A stretch of 64,000 bases of DNA from Gordonia sp. X0973 (GCF_013348785.1 NZ_CP054691.1:434001-498000); one strand, 5' to 3'. Shown: positions 24,435 through 33,477, counted from the stretch's first letter. Notes: generated by a model from the sequence alone, not told the origin. Numbers and translations: made by a program.

Positions 24435-25144
24435 GGCAGGACCGCCAGCGGGGTCTCGGCACCGACCGTGCGCTGGCCGACGGCGACGCGCAGCGGCGTG
24501 CCGGCCGGGAAGTAGACGTCGACGCGGGAGCCGAACCGGATCAGGCCATAGGTGTCGCCGATCCGGAGTGTGTCGCCGACATTCGCCTCGTTGACGATGC
24601 GCCGCGCGATCAGACCGGCGATCTGGACCACCCCGATCTCCGCCCCCGACTCGGTGCGGATGGTCATGGCCGTGCGCTCGTTCTGGGTGCTCGCCTCGGG
24701 CAGGTCCGCCGACAGGAAGGCCCCGGGGGTGTGGCGGACGGCCGTAACGGTCCCCGAGATCGGGACGCGTTGGACGTGGACGTCGAATACCGAGAGGAAG
24801 GTCGAGACGCGCGGCAGTTCCGCCGAGCCCAATCCCAGCTCCGGCGGCGGGACCGCGGAGTCGACGAGGGCGACCTCCCCGTCGGCCGCGGCGACGACGG
24901 TTCCCGGCTCGGTCGGCGGGACCCGCGACGGGTGGCGGAAGAAGGCGGCGCACGCGGCGGACAGGGCCCAGGCCGGGCGGGCCACCCACTTGTGCCTGCG
25001 GGCCAGCAGCGCGACGGCGGCCGGGGCCGCGACGAAGGGGATCCCCGCCGGGTGGAGCGGTGGGATCGTCTGCTTGGCCAGGTCGGTCAGGTGGGCCAGC
25101 CCCGTGGTGGACGGCCGGTCGGGGTCGGCAGGTCGTCTGGCCAC
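24431..25144 (-). CDS. psd: Phosphatidylserine decarboxylase proenzyme, short form
   Basis: A 237 aa enzyme converting phosphatidylserine to phosphatidylethanolamine, with a pyruvoyl group formed by self-cleavage. The C-terminal RFGS motif (GLIRFGSRVDVY, near 205-216) is the cleavage site of the short, actinobacterial/archaeal-type PSD. Other family blocks are FFRHPSR, AADGE, FLSVFDVHVQRVPISG and NERTAM. An N-terminal hydrophobic region tethers it. GTG 25144 fits; the upstream SRPBCC gene ends 3 bases earlier. Confidence 0.94.
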   Translation of the reverse strand: MARRPADPDRPSTTGLAHLTDLAKQTIPPLHPAGIPFVAAPAAVALLARRHKWVARPAWALSAACAAFFRHPSRVPPTEPGTVVAAADGEVALVDSAVPPPELGLGSAELPRVSTFLSVFDVHVQRVPISGTVTAVRHTPGAFLSADLPEASTQNERTAMTIRTESGAEIGVVQIAGLIARRIVNEANVGDTLRIGDTYGLIRFGSRVDVYFPAGTPLRVAVGQRTVGAETPLAVLP

Positions 25145-25146
25145 GG

Positions 25147-25620
25147 TTAGGTCGCGACCGCTTGCGCCGCGCGCTTGATCTTGGCGAGCGACTCGGCCAT
25201 TCCTTCGCGCAGCTCGGCCTCGAATGTCTCGCGGCCGCCGAGCAGAAGCTGCGTCAGCACGCCGGAGACGTTGCTGACCTTGCCACCGGGGGCCTCGCGG
25301 CGCTCGGTGAGGGTCACCCCGCTCGCGGTCGGGGCGATCTCGTAGGACCAGACGCTGCCGTTCTCGGCGACCTTCCAGGCGATGGCCTCGTTCGGGTCGA
25401 ACCGGATCACCTTGGCCGTCGTCGGCCAGAACAGCGGTCCGCGGCGGTTGACGTTGATCGTGCGGGTGCCGAGGCCGACGGGGCCGCCGCGCACGATCAT
25501 CTTCCGGCACTGCGGGCTCCATTCGCCCATGCGCTTGAGATCCGATACGACCGACCAGACCGCCTCGGGAGTGGCGTCGATCTCGGTCGACGCCTCGATC
25601 AGTGCTGTTGCTTCTTTCAT
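25147..25620 (-). CDS. SRPBCC family protein
   Basis: A 157 aa START-like lipid or hydrophobic-ligand binding protein. Signature segments are IDATPEAVWSVVSDLKRMGEWSPQC, WKVAENGSVWSYEI, and a long C-terminal helix (RETFEAELREGMAESLAKIKRAAQ) that covers the cavity. It precedes psd and pssA in the same orientation with 2 intervening bases, so co-transcription with phospholipid genes is likely; a role in lipid handling is inference. ATG 25620 is used. Confidence 0.85.
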   Translation of the reverse strand: MKEATALIEASTEIDATPEAVWSVVSDLKRMGEWSPQCRKMIVRGGPVGLGTRTINVNRRGPLFWPTTAKVIRFDPNEAIAWKVAENGSVWSYEIAPTASGVTLTERREAPGGKVSNVSGVLTQLLLGGRETFEAELREGMAESLAKIKRAAQAVAT

Positions 25621-25642
25621 GCGCGTCACCCTACTGGGGTGA

Positions 25643-26068
25643 TCAGAGTGCCGCACCCATCGATACACCGAGCGTGACAAATACGACGATATTGATCCAC
25701 ACCACCGCGGAGTTCCCGGTCATCATGAGTTCACCGAGCCGGCCGGGCGTCAACCAGTCGATGAGGACGAAGGAGAAGCACATGATCGCGATGGCCACCA
25801 GCGAGTAGATGGCCGAGAACAGCAGGCCCTGCCAGCGGTGTTCCACCAGCACGCTGGAGTGCACGCTGGCCGCGTAGACCACGCCGAGGGAGATCAGGTA
25901 GCCGGCCGTGAGGATCACCGAGTTCTGATGGCCCTCTTTCCAGAGGAGGGTGCGCAGGCTGCCCGGCGTCACCACGTCCAGCGCGAGATAACCGACGAGC
26001 AGCACCAGGATGCCGAGCAGTCCGTAGGACGAGACGTCGGCCAAGTTTTCCAGCAGCAGGCTTTTCAT
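25643..26068 (-). CDS. DUF350 membrane protein
   Basis: A 141 aa protein with four membrane helices arranged as two repeats. Each repeat begins near a D-x-x-TPG turn (ALDVVTPGSL and LIDWLTPGRL), typical of the DUF350/YjfL family. Function is unknown. It lies 22 bases upstream of the SRPBCC gene and 4 bases after the acyl-CoA dehydrogenase stop, so it may be transcribed with either. Confidence 0.85.
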   Translation of the reverse strand: MKSLLLENLADVSSYGLLGILVLLVGYLALDVVTPGSLRTLLWKEGHQNSVILTAGYLISLGVVYAASVHSSVLVEHRWQGLLFSAIYSLVAIAIMCFSFVLIDWLTPGRLGELMMTGNSAVVWINIVVFVTLGVSMGAAL

Positions 26069-26072
26069 GCGT

Positions 26073-27200
26073 TCACCCTATCGACACCATGTCCCAGTCG
26101 GTGACCGAGTTCGCCAGGTGCGACAAATGTGCCTCGGCGTCGCCCAGGGTGTGGGAGATGGCCGTCAGCCGGCTGACATAGTGGCCGACCGGGTACTCCG
26201 CGGTCATCCCGATGCCGCCGTGCATCTGGATGGCCTCCTGGCCGATCTGGCGCCCCGACCGGCAGATCTGCAGCTTCGCGCGGGAGGCGACCACTTCGTC
26301 GATGACTCCGTCGGCGAGGGTGCCGGTGGCGTATGCGCTGAGGCTGCGGGCCAGTTCGAGTAGCACGTACATGTCGGCGGCGCGATGCGTCAGGGCCTCG
26401 AAGGTCGACAGCGTCACGCCGAATTGCTTGCGCGTCTTCAGGTATTCGACGGTCAGCTCCAGGGCGCGCTCCATCGCCCCGACGGCCTCGGCGCACAGGG
26501 CGGTCTGGGTGAGGACGTCGGCCTGGCGCAACGCGTCGGAGGCGTCGCCGGAGCCGAGTCGGGTCGCGGGAGCGGCGGCGAACCCGACCTGGGCCCCGCG
26601 TCGGCGGTCGTGGGTTCGGAACGGGATGCGCGTCACCCCGTCGGCCTCCGCGTCGACGAGGTAGAGCCCGACCGCGCCGGACTCGTCCCGGGCCGAGACG
26701 ACCAGCTTGTCGGCACTGTCGGCCGCGAGGACCTCGGTCTTGGTGCCGGTGATCTTCGCGGCGTCCCCGGAGCCGGACACCGTGGTCGTCACGCCGGCCA
26801 CCGGCCAGCGATCGGTCTCCTCGGTGTGGGCGAATGCCATCAGCAGTTCGCCGGAGACGAGGCCGCCGAGCAAGTCGGCGCGGGCGTCGCCCTCGGCGGT
26901 GGCCGAGACCAGTGCCGCCGGGACGACGACGCCGTTCAGATAGGGCTCGGGCGCGAGGCTCCGACCGATCTCGCCGAGCACCGCGCCGAGTTCGACCGGC
27001 CCCGCGCCCATGCCGCCGTCGGCCTCGTCGACCGTCAGGCCGAGGATGCCGATGTCGGCCAGCGACTTCCACACCTTGGGATCCCAGCCGCGTTCGGTGT
27101 CGGTGACCTTGCGGAGAGTCTCGATGTCGTAGGTCTTGGCCAATACCTCGCGCACGGTGTCGCGGAGCATGACCTGTTCGTCGTTGAGTTCGAAGTCCAT
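26073..27200 (-). CDS. Acyl-CoA dehydrogenase family protein (small partner)
   Basis: A 375 aa flavoprotein of the acyl-CoA dehydrogenase fold, oxidising acyl-CoA thioesters. Conserved segments are the N-terminal all-helical domain (LNDEQVMLRDTVREVL), the middle strand domain, RKQFGVTLSTFEALTHRAADMY and MHGGIGMTAEYPVGHY. Divergence in the middle domain and a partner gene 17 bases upstream suggest an alpha2beta2 heterotetramer, as in mycobacterial FadE28-FadE29-type pairs acting on steroid or cyclic side chains. ATG 27200 is used. Confidence 0.88.
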   Translation of the reverse strand: MDFELNDEQVMLRDTVREVLAKTYDIETLRKVTDTERGWDPKVWKSLADIGILGLTVDEADGGMGAGPVELGAVLGEIGRSLAPEPYLNGVVVPAALVSATAEGDARADLLGGLVSGELLMAFAHTEETDRWPVAGVTTTVSGSGDAAKITGTKTEVLAADSADKLVVSARDESGAVGLYLVDAEADGVTRIPFRTHDRRRGAQVGFAAAPATRLGSGDASDALRQADVLTQTALCAEAVGAMERALELTVEYLKTRKQFGVTLSTFEALTHRAADMYVLLELARSLSAYATGTLADGVIDEVVASRAKLQICRSGRQIGQEAIQMHGGIGMTAEYPVGHYVSRLTAISHTLGDAEAHLSHLANSVTDWDMVSIG

Positions 27201-27217
27201 GATGTCGTGCTCTCCTT

Positions 27218-28417
27218 CTAGAGGCCGAGGACGGCTTTGTCGATGATCTGGCGCTGGACCTCGGAACTGCCGCTGTAGATGGAGACCTTGCGGTAGTTCA
27301 GGTAGGTCGGGACGGAGCGCTGGGCCCAGGTGGGGGCGGCGATGTCGGCCGAGCCGTTGGCGGTGCCCGCATCCGGCGGTGCGACGGCGAGCGAGTTGGG
27401 CCCGGCGATGTCGGCCAGCAACTCGGTGGCCGCCTGCTGCAGCTCGCTGCCGCGCAGTTTGAGCAGGCTCGACGCCGGGTTGGGCTTGCCGTCGGCCGAC
27501 GAGGCGACCACCCGCAGCTGGGTGAGTTCCAGGGCGAGCAGTTCGTTCTCCAGCTCGGCTATGCGGGCCGCGAACAACGGGTCCTCGAGCAGCGTCCCGT
27601 CGGCGGTCGGGGTTTGCGCGGCCAGCTTCTTGGCGCGCGACAACGCCATCTTGGTGTTGGCGACGCGGGCGACGCCGGTGCGCTCGTTGCCGAGGAGGAA
27701 CTTGGCGTAGGACCAGCCGGCGTTCTCCTCGCCGACGAGCTGGTCGGCCGGGACCCGCACGTCGTTGAAGAAGACCTCGTTGACCTCGTAGCCGCCGTCG
27801 ATCAGCTGAATCGGGCGGACCTCGATACCGGGAGTCGACATCTCGATCAGCAGGAAGCTGATGCCCTGCTGGCGCTTGGGGGCGTCCGGGTTCGTGCGGA
27901 CCAGGGCGAAGATCCAGTCGGCGTATTGGCCGAGCGTCGTCCACGTCTTCTGGCCGTTGACGACCCATTCGTCGCCGTCGCGCACCGCCTTGGTCTTGAG
28001 GGACGCGAGGTCGGAGCCGGCCTCGGGCTCGGAGAAGCCTTGGCACCACCAGATGTCGCAGTTGGCCGTCGACGGCAGGAAGCGCTCCTTCTGCTCCTGG
28101 GTGCCGAACTCGGCGATGACGGGTCCGACCATGCCGGTGTTGAACGGCAGAGTGTCCGGAACCGAGGCGAAGGCCAATTCCTGGAGCCAGATGTGATGCT
28201 GGATCGGCGTCCAATCCCGGCCGCCCCACTCGGTGGGCCAATGCGGCACGCACAATCCGTTCTCGTTGAGAATCCGCATCGTCGTGCGGATGTCGTCCGG
28301 GTAGTCGAGTTCGCCGGAGGCTGCGCGTTCCCGGATCTCCGCGGGAATCTTGGTGGTGAAGAAGGTGCGCATCTCATCGCGGAAGGCGAGTTCGTCGTCG
28401 GAGAGTCTCAGCTGCAT
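27218..28417 (-). CDS. Acyl-CoA dehydrogenase (large partner)
   Basis: A 399 aa FAD enzyme. WCQGFSEPEAGSDLASLKTKA and VNGQKTWTTLGQYADW are the FAD/substrate loops. ERTGVARVANTKMALSRA marks the start of the C-terminal helical domain, and YLNYRKVSIYSGSSEVQRQII is the family end block with the flavin-contacting SGSSEVQ. It heads a two-gene unit with the smaller dehydrogenase. Substrate unknown; paired ACADs in this order commonly act in sterol or branched acyl degradation. The divergent amidase starts 82 bases away. Confidence 0.92.
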   Translation of the reverse strand: MQLRLSDDELAFRDEMRTFFTTKIPAEIRERAASGELDYPDDIRTTMRILNENGLCVPHWPTEWGGRDWTPIQHHIWLQELAFASVPDTLPFNTGMVGPVIAEFGTQEQKERFLPSTANCDIWWCQGFSEPEAGSDLASLKTKAVRDGDEWVVNGQKTWTTLGQYADWIFALVRTNPDAPKRQQGISFLLIEMSTPGIEVRPIQLIDGGYEVNEVFFNDVRVPADQLVGEENAGWSYAKFLLGNERTGVARVANTKMALSRAKKLAAQTPTADGTLLEDPLFAARIAELENELLALELTQLRVVASSADGKPNPASSLLKLRGSELQQAATELLADIAGPNSLAVAPPDAGTANGSADIAAPTWAQRSVPTYLNYRKVSIYSGSSEVQRQIIDKAVLGL

Positions 28418-28430
28418 GGTTCCTTGATAC

Positions 28431-28469
28431 CCGTTCGGTTCGGCTCACGGGCGCCAACCGTCCGAACGG
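28431..28469. promoter_or_regulatory. Inverted repeat between acyl-CoA dehydrogenase and amidase genes
   Basis: CCGTTCGG at 28431-28438 and CCGAACGG at 28462-28469 are perfect inverted arms with a 23-base spacer, filling the 82-base divergent gap. It may be a regulator site or form a cruciform; no cognate regulator was identified. Confidence 0.3.
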
Positions 28470-28499
28470 CGAGGTCGTCGCCGTGTAGCGTCGGCAGCC

Positions 28500-29909
28500 A
28501 TGACCAAGGTGAGTGCGTTCACCGGTGATTGCCTCGGCGAGCTGGACGCCGTCGGGGTGGCCGGGGGGATCAAATCGGGGGAATTCTCGGCGCGGGAGGC
28601 GGCGCAGGCCGCGCTGGCGCGCATCGACGCGGTGGAGCCGCAATTGAACGCGGTGGCGTTCGACGACCGGGAACGGGGCCTCGAGCGGGCCGCCGCCGGA
28701 GAGTTCCCGGACGGGTCGCTCGCCGGAGTGCCGTCGATGATCAAGAACAACACGCTGTTCGCCGGGATCCCGACGATGCACGGGTCGGCCGCGGTCCCAC
28801 CCGTTCCCGCGGCCGCGGACGAGAAATTCGTCGGGCAGATGCTGGCCTCGGGCATCAACATCCTCGGGGCCACGACCCTGCCGGCCTTCGGGCTCACCGC
28901 GACGACCGAGTTCGTCGACCGACCGCCGACGCGCAATCCGTGGAACACCGACTATTCGGCCGGAGCGTCGTCGGGGGGAGCCGCGGCGCTGGTGGCCGCC
29001 GGCGCGTTGCCGATCGCGCACGCCAACGACGGGGGCGGTTCGATCCGGATCCCCGCAGCCTGTTGCGGCCTCGTCGGGTTCAAGCCGAGCCGTGACCGGG
29101 TGATCGCGTCCGCGGAGGGGGAGTCGCTGCCCATCGACCTGATCTCCAACGGGGTGGTGTCGCGGAGTGTCCGGGACACCGCCCACTTCCTCGCCGACAC
29201 GCAGCGATACGCGCCCGCGAAGGGGATGCCCGAGCTGGGGCTGGTCGAGGGGCCCGGCAAGCGACGGCTGCGGATCGCGCTGATCGCCGAGCCGATCACC
29301 GGCGGACTGCTCGACCCGGAGACGTCGGTGGCGCTGGAGGCGGTCGCCGAGCTGTTGGCCGAGCAGGGGCACCACATCGACCGGGTGCCGCTGCCGGTGG
29401 AGCGCAGTTACGTGCAGCAGTTCACCGACTACTGGTCGTTGTTGGCTTTCTCGCTCGACCACTTCGGGAAGCGGTTGATCGACAAGGGGTTCGACCGTTC
29501 GAAGCTCGACCCGTTCACCGCCGGGTTGTCCAAGCAGTTCCTGCGACGGTTCTGGGCGACGCCGGGGGTGCTGATGGGGCTGCGGAAGTCGACCAAACAG
29601 TTCCGCGCACTCTTCGACGACTTCGACGTCGTGTACTCGCCGACGCTGGGCCACGTCACGCCGAAGATCGGCTACCTCGATCCCGGCGGCGACTTCCAGG
29701 AGGTCTTCGACCGGCTCGTGCAATACGTGACGTTCACCCCGGCCAACAACACGTCGGGGACACCCGCCGTGACGCTGCCGTTGGCGCAGACCAAGGAGGG
29801 CCTGCCGATCGGGCTGCACTTCTGTGCCGATGTCGGACAGGAGCGGACGCTGCTGGAGCTCTCCTACGAACTCGAAGCGGCCCACCCCTTCGCCCGGATC
29901 CAAGACTGA
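28500..29909 (+). CDS. Amidase-signature family hydrolase
   Basis: A 469 aa Ser-cisSer-Lys amidase. Lys82 (VPSMIKNN), the cis-Ser in the GASSGG loop (157-158) and nucleophile Ser181 (DGGGSIRIPA) are all present. The family is related to GatA, but absence of gatB/gatC and a distinct C-terminus make a catabolic amide or ester hydrolase more likely. It is divergent from the acyl-CoA dehydrogenase pair and ends 22 bases before the AHSA1-like gene. Substrate unknown. Confidence 0.9.
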   Translation: MTKVSAFTGDCLGELDAVGVAGGIKSGEFSAREAAQAALARIDAVEPQLNAVAFDDRERGLERAAAGEFPDGSLAGVPSMIKNNTLFAGIPTMHGSAAVPPVPAAADEKFVGQMLASGINILGATTLPAFGLTATTEFVDRPPTRNPWNTDYSAGASSGGAAALVAAGALPIAHANDGGGSIRIPAACCGLVGFKPSRDRVIASAEGESLPIDLISNGVVSRSVRDTAHFLADTQRYAPAKGMPELGLVEGPGKRRLRIALIAEPITGGLLDPETSVALEAVAELLAEQGHHIDRVPLPVERSYVQQFTDYWSLLAFSLDHFGKRLIDKGFDRSKLDPFTAGLSKQFLRRFWATPGVLMGLRKSTKQFRALFDDFDVVYSPTLGHVTPKIGYLDPGGDFQEVFDRLVQYVTFTPANNTSGTPAVTLPLAQTKEGLPIGLHFCADVGQERTLLELSYELEAAHPFARIQD

Positions 29910-29931
29910 TCGCTGCGCGCAGGGTGCACCC

Positions 29932-30393
29932 ATGAGCCGGACCGACGTGGTGTCGAGAACCGTCTCGGCGACTCCCGACGAGGTGTTCAGCGCATTCGTC
30001 GACCCCGCGGCTCTGCTCCGGTGGTTGCCGCCCGAGGGCATGTCCGGCCGGTTCGACGAATTCGACGCGCGGGTCGGCGGTCGGTACCGCCTGGTGCTCA
30101 CCTATCTCGACGCGCCATCCGGCGGCGGTAAGGCCACCGCCGACTCCGACATCGTCGAGGCCCGCTTCACCGCGATCGACCCCGGGGTCCGCGTCGTGCA
30201 GGCCGTCGACTTCGAGTCCGACGACCCGCGGTTCGCCGGAACGATGACGATGACGTGGAGCACCGCGCCGGTCGACGGCGGAACCCGCGTCGAGTTCCGG
30301 GCAGACGACGTCCCGCCGGGTATCTCGAAGCGCGACCACGAAGTCGGCATGACCTCGTCGTTACGACAACTCGCCGCGTTCCTGGCGCGCTAG
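29932..30393 (+). CDS. AHSA1/SRPBCC-domain protein
   Basis: A 153 aa START-like protein of the AHSA1 branch. Signatures are VSRTVSATPDEVFSAFVDPAALLRWLPPEG, GGRYRLVL, TMTWSTAPVDGGTRVEF and the closing helix GMTSSLRQLAAFL. Members bind small ligands; function is otherwise unknown. It follows the amidase in the same direction. Its stop shares CTAG with the convergent TetR gene, a 4-base overlap. Confidence 0.85.
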   Translation: MSRTDVVSRTVSATPDEVFSAFVDPAALLRWLPPEGMSGRFDEFDARVGGRYRLVLTYLDAPSGGGKATADSDIVEARFTAIDPGVRVVQAVDFESDDPRFAGTMTMTWSTAPVDGGTRVEFRADDVPPGISKRDHEVGMTSSLRQLAAFLAR

Positions 30394-31067
30394 CCAGGCC
30401 GGCGGTCGGGACCGTTCGCGGTGATCCGCTCGACCACCTCGGCGAAATGCCGCTCGACCGCTTCGCCTGGGCGGATCGGATTCGCGCCGCCGCCCAGCAG
30501 CCATTGGAGTCGGATGCCGTCGACGAAGGCGATCAGCGATGTCGCCTCCCACTCGGGGTCGAGGTCGGCGCGGATCTCGCCGCGCGCGATTCCCTCGCGC
30601 AGCAGTCCGGCGAGGAGGGCGGTGAGGGCTTCGTAGCGACGTTGGGCCCAGTCGCGCAGGAGGGAGTCGGGGCGGGTCGCGTCGGCGCTCACCAGCGTCG
30701 AGAAGACCATCAGTTCCGGCGTCTCCTCCATCACCGATCCCCAGGCCGCCAAGGCGCGGATGGCGGCGAGACCGCCGGGGGCCGCGTACTCCTTCATCTG
30801 CTCGACCTGCAGTTCCACGCTGCGGGCCAGCGCCGCTTCCACCAGTGCGTCGCGCGACGGGAAGTGGTGCAGGAGGCCGGCGTCGGTCAACCCCACCCGC
30901 CCGGCGATGGTCGCGATGGACGCCCCGTGGATCCCCTCGGTGCTGAAGAGTTCCAGCGCGGCGTCGACGATGTCGTTCACCGCGACCCGGGGTGGGCGGC
31001 CCCGCGGCTTCGTGTCGGACGCGAGCCGGGACGGGGACTCGGCGACGCGGCGGTCATCGGCGGACAA
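30390..31067 (-). CDS. TetR-family regulator, probable controller of the GH1 glycosidase
   Basis: A 225 aa regulator with a polar arm (KPRGRPPR) and HTH IATIAGRVGLTDAGLLHHFPSRDALV. The proposed start is TTG 31067, with AGGAGG 4 bases upstream. An in-frame ATG at 31121 falls inside the palindrome that separates this gene from the divergent GH1 gene, so it is less likely. The ligand domain (EYAAPGGLAAIRALAAWG ... IRLQWLLGG) resembles the C-terminal-domain class found beside glycosidase genes. Sugar or glycoside response is inference. Confidence 0.8.
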   Translation of the reverse strand: MSADDRRVAESPSRLASDTKPRGRPPRVAVNDIVDAALELFSTEGIHGASIATIAGRVGLTDAGLLHHFPSRDALVEAALARSVELQVEQMKEYAAPGGLAAIRALAAWGSVMEETPELMVFSTLVSADATRPDSLLRDWAQRRYEALTALLAGLLREGIARGEIRADLDPEWEATSLIAFVDGIRLQWLLGGGANPIRPGEAVERHFAEVVERITANGPDRRPG

Positions 31068-31111
31068 GGGACCTCCTGGGAAGTACTGCCGCGATGCTAC
31101 TCGGCAGAGTA

Positions 31112-31129
31112 ACCTAGTCATCGCTAGGT
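31112..31129. promoter_or_regulatory. Palindromic operator between TetR and GH1 genes
   Basis: ACCTAG at 31112-31117 and CTAGGT at 31124-31129 are perfect inverted arms with a 6-base spacer. They lie 45 bases from the TetR start and 24 from the GH1 start, well placed for repression in both directions. Confidence 0.6.
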
Positions 31130-31153
31130 AAATGGTGCGAGAGGGGATCGGAC

Positions 31154-32542
31154 ATGGATGGGGCGCGTGCGCTGCCGGATGGTTTTCGTTGGGGGGTGGC
31201 CACGTCGGCCTACCAGATCGAAGGCGCCTGGGAGGAGGACGGCAAGACGCCGTCGATCTGGGACTCCTATGCGCACACCCCCGGGATGATCGCCAACGGC
31301 GACACCGGAGACGTCGCCAACGACCACTATCACCGCCACTCCGAAGACGTCGCCCTCATGCGGGATTTCGGCGTGGGCGCCTACCGGTTCTCCATCGCGT
31401 GGCCCCGGATCCTTCCGGGCGGGACCGGTGCCGTGAACCAGAAGGGCGTCGACTTCTACAGCCGGCTCGTCGACGAACTTCTCGACGCGGGGATCGCCCC
31501 GTACGCGACTCTCTATCACTGGGACCTGCCGCAGTCGCTCCAGGACGCGGGCGGGTGGCAGACGCGGGACACGGCGGAGGCCTTCGCCGAATACGCGGGC
31601 GTCGTTGCCGGCGCGCTCGGCGATCGCGTCAAACACTTCTTTACCATCAACGAGTTCCACACCTTCGTCGACATCGGCCACCAGGGGCTCGACGTCCCCG
31701 TCGGCGGCGGTGAATCCATGCACCTGTCCCTCGCCCCCGGCCTCACCCTCTCCGACCGCGAGCGCAACCAGGTGCGGCACCACGCCGTACTCGGCCACGG
31801 GTTGGCGGTGCGGGCGATCCGTGCCGCGGCGCCCGCCGACGTGCAGGTGGGGTTCGCCGAGAACCTCGTCGCCCCGGTGCCGGTCATCAACACCCCCGAA
31901 CACGTCGCGGCGGCGCGCATCGCGACGCGGGAGCAGAACGCGGCCTATATCACCGTCATGCTCGAGGGCCGCTACACCGACGCCTACCTGGAAACCGCGG
32001 GCGCCGATGCGCCGGTCTTCACCGACGAGGATCTGGCGATCATCTCGTCGCCGCTCGACTTCGTCGGGATCAACGTCTACCGGCCGAGCTTCTACGTCGA
32101 ACCCGACGACGGGCCGCAGGGCTATCGGGAGGTGCCGATCAACGCCTCCCATCCGAAGATGCACTCGTCGTGGCATGTCTTCGACCCCGAGGTCATGTAC
32201 TGGGCGCCGCGGTTCACCCACGAGCTGTGGAACCCCACGTCCATCTACATCACCGAGAACGGGTGCGCCGCCGCCGATGTCGTGGCCGACGACGGGCGGG
32301 TCTACGACTCGGACCGGGTGATGTTCCTGCGCGCCTGCCTCGGCGCACTACAGCGTGCGACGGTGGACGGCGCCCCGGTGGCCGGGTATTTCCAGTGGAG
32401 CTCGCAGGACAACTTCGAGTGGACGGCGGGCTACGGCAACCGCTTCGGGCTCGTCTACGTCGACTTCGAGACCTTGGAACGGATCCCGAAACTGAGCGCG
32501 TATTGGTACCGGGAGGCGGCGCGGCGCAACGCCGTCGTCTGA
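31154..32542 (+). CDS. GH1 beta-glycosidase
   Basis: A 462 aa retaining glycosidase of family GH1, cytoplasmic. FRWGVATSAYQIEGAW is the N-terminal signature and YRFSIAWPRILP follows. The acid/base Glu167 lies in TINEF, where the usual NEP is NEF. The nucleophile Glu368 lies in YITENG. QWSSQDNFEWTAGYGNRFGLVYVDF closes the barrel. The Pro-to-Phe change next to the acid/base is unusual for the family. Substrate is probably a beta-glucoside. It is divergent from a TetR gene across a palindrome, so likely inducible. Confidence 0.93.
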   Translation: MDGARALPDGFRWGVATSAYQIEGAWEEDGKTPSIWDSYAHTPGMIANGDTGDVANDHYHRHSEDVALMRDFGVGAYRFSIAWPRILPGGTGAVNQKGVDFYSRLVDELLDAGIAPYATLYHWDLPQSLQDAGGWQTRDTAEAFAEYAGVVAGALGDRVKHFFTINEFHTFVDIGHQGLDVPVGGGESMHLSLAPGLTLSDRERNQVRHHAVLGHGLAVRAIRAAAPADVQVGFAENLVAPVPVINTPEHVAAARIATREQNAAYITVMLEGRYTDAYLETAGADAPVFTDEDLAIISSPLDFVGINVYRPSFYVEPDDGPQGYREVPINASHPKMHSSWHVFDPEVMYWAPRFTHELWNPTSIYITENGCAAADVVADDGRVYDSDRVMFLRACLGALQRATVDGAPVAGYFQWSSQDNFEWTAGYGNRFGLVYVDFETLERIPKLSAYWYREAARRNAVV

Positions 32543-32565
32543 GGGATGTCGCCGAGGAAGCGGTG

Positions 32566-33477
32566 CTAGCTCTCGTGGCTGGGGATGATCGCGAGACGGT
32601 CGCGTATCGCGTAGAGACGGTGCACCGTCTCCCATGCCGCATCGCGATCGGCATCGGCGAGCAGACCCGGGTAAGACGCCTTCTGGCGGAGCCGGTCGAT
32701 CTGGATCCGGCTCCACACCGCGTCGCCGGCCAGCAATGTCGGGCCCGACGACGTCTGCACGAGTAGCCCGACGCTGCCCGGGGTGTGGCCGGGCAGGTCG
32801 ACGAGGATGACGGAGCGATCGCCGAAGAGGTCGTGGCTGCGCGCAAAGGTCAGGATCGGGGGCCCGTCGAGGTCGTAGAGCGTCACGGGCCGATTGCGTA
32901 CGGCCGCCCGCACACCGCCCTGCGGCGCGACCGGTCCATCCATCGCCCACGAGTGCTCGAGGCGGTGAAGGTAGGCGGGCAACCCGGGCAGGTCGAGCAG
33001 GCCGGCGACGTGATCCCAGTGCAGATGGGTGGGGAGCGCGAAGTCGATGTCGGCGGCGTCGATCCCGGCGAGGTGGAGGGCCTGTCGGATGTCCACGACA
33101 TCTCGCGGCGGCGTGACGGCCAGCCGGAGAAGCCGGGGCAATTCGGCCACCGCCCGATCGACGACGTCGACGCAGATGCCGGGGTCCACCAGAAAGGTGG
33201 CCTCGGGGTGACGGATCACGAATGCGTTGACCGCGTTCTCGGTCCGCGCCGGCCGCCACACGCCTTCGGCGATCGCCGGGGTCGGCACCCGCCGGGCGCG
33301 TTGCGGCAGCGTGATCACCTCGACCGACCTGCCGAACCGGGGCAGTCCGCGGTCCTCGAGGGAGGCGAGGAACCGTCGATCGGGGTGTCGCGGGAGCACG
33401 GCGCCCACCGGCAATCCGCCGAGCGCCCGACAACAGGTCACCAGGCCCGGCGCGGCGACGGGATCGGTATCGACCAT
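32566..33477 (-). CDS. Metallo-beta-lactamase-fold hydrolase
   Basis: A 303 aa MBL-fold enzyme. The metal motif THLHWDH gives His151, His153, Asp155 and His156. Further ligands are expected in LPGHTPGSVGL (His) and LAGDAVW (Asp), and a final His in IPSHES. The pattern matches lactonase/glyoxalase-like members. An N-terminal region of about 75 residues precedes the fold. ATG 33477 has GGGGAG about 6 bases upstream and is preferred to ATG 33507. It is divergent from an XRE-cupin regulator that probably controls it. Confidence 0.88.
   Translation of the reverse strand: MVDTDPVAAPGLVTCCRALGGLPVGAVLPRHPDRRFLASLEDRGLPRFGRSVEVITLPQRARRVPTPAIAEGVWRPARTENAVNAFVIRHPEATFLVDPGICVDVVDRAVAELPRLLRLAVTPPRDVVDIRQALHLAGIDAADIDFALPTHLHWDHVAGLLDLPGLPAYLHRLEHSWAMDGPVAPQGGVRAAVRNRPVTLYDLDGPPILTFARSHDLFGDRSVILVDLPGHTPGSVGLLVQTSSGPTLLAGDAVWSRIQIDRLRQKASYPGLLADADRDAAWETVHRLYAIRDRLAIIPSHES

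Noticed and set aside
28500..29909. GatA subunit of amidotransferase
   Set aside because: The amidase triad is shared, but gatC and gatB are absent and the context is catabolic.
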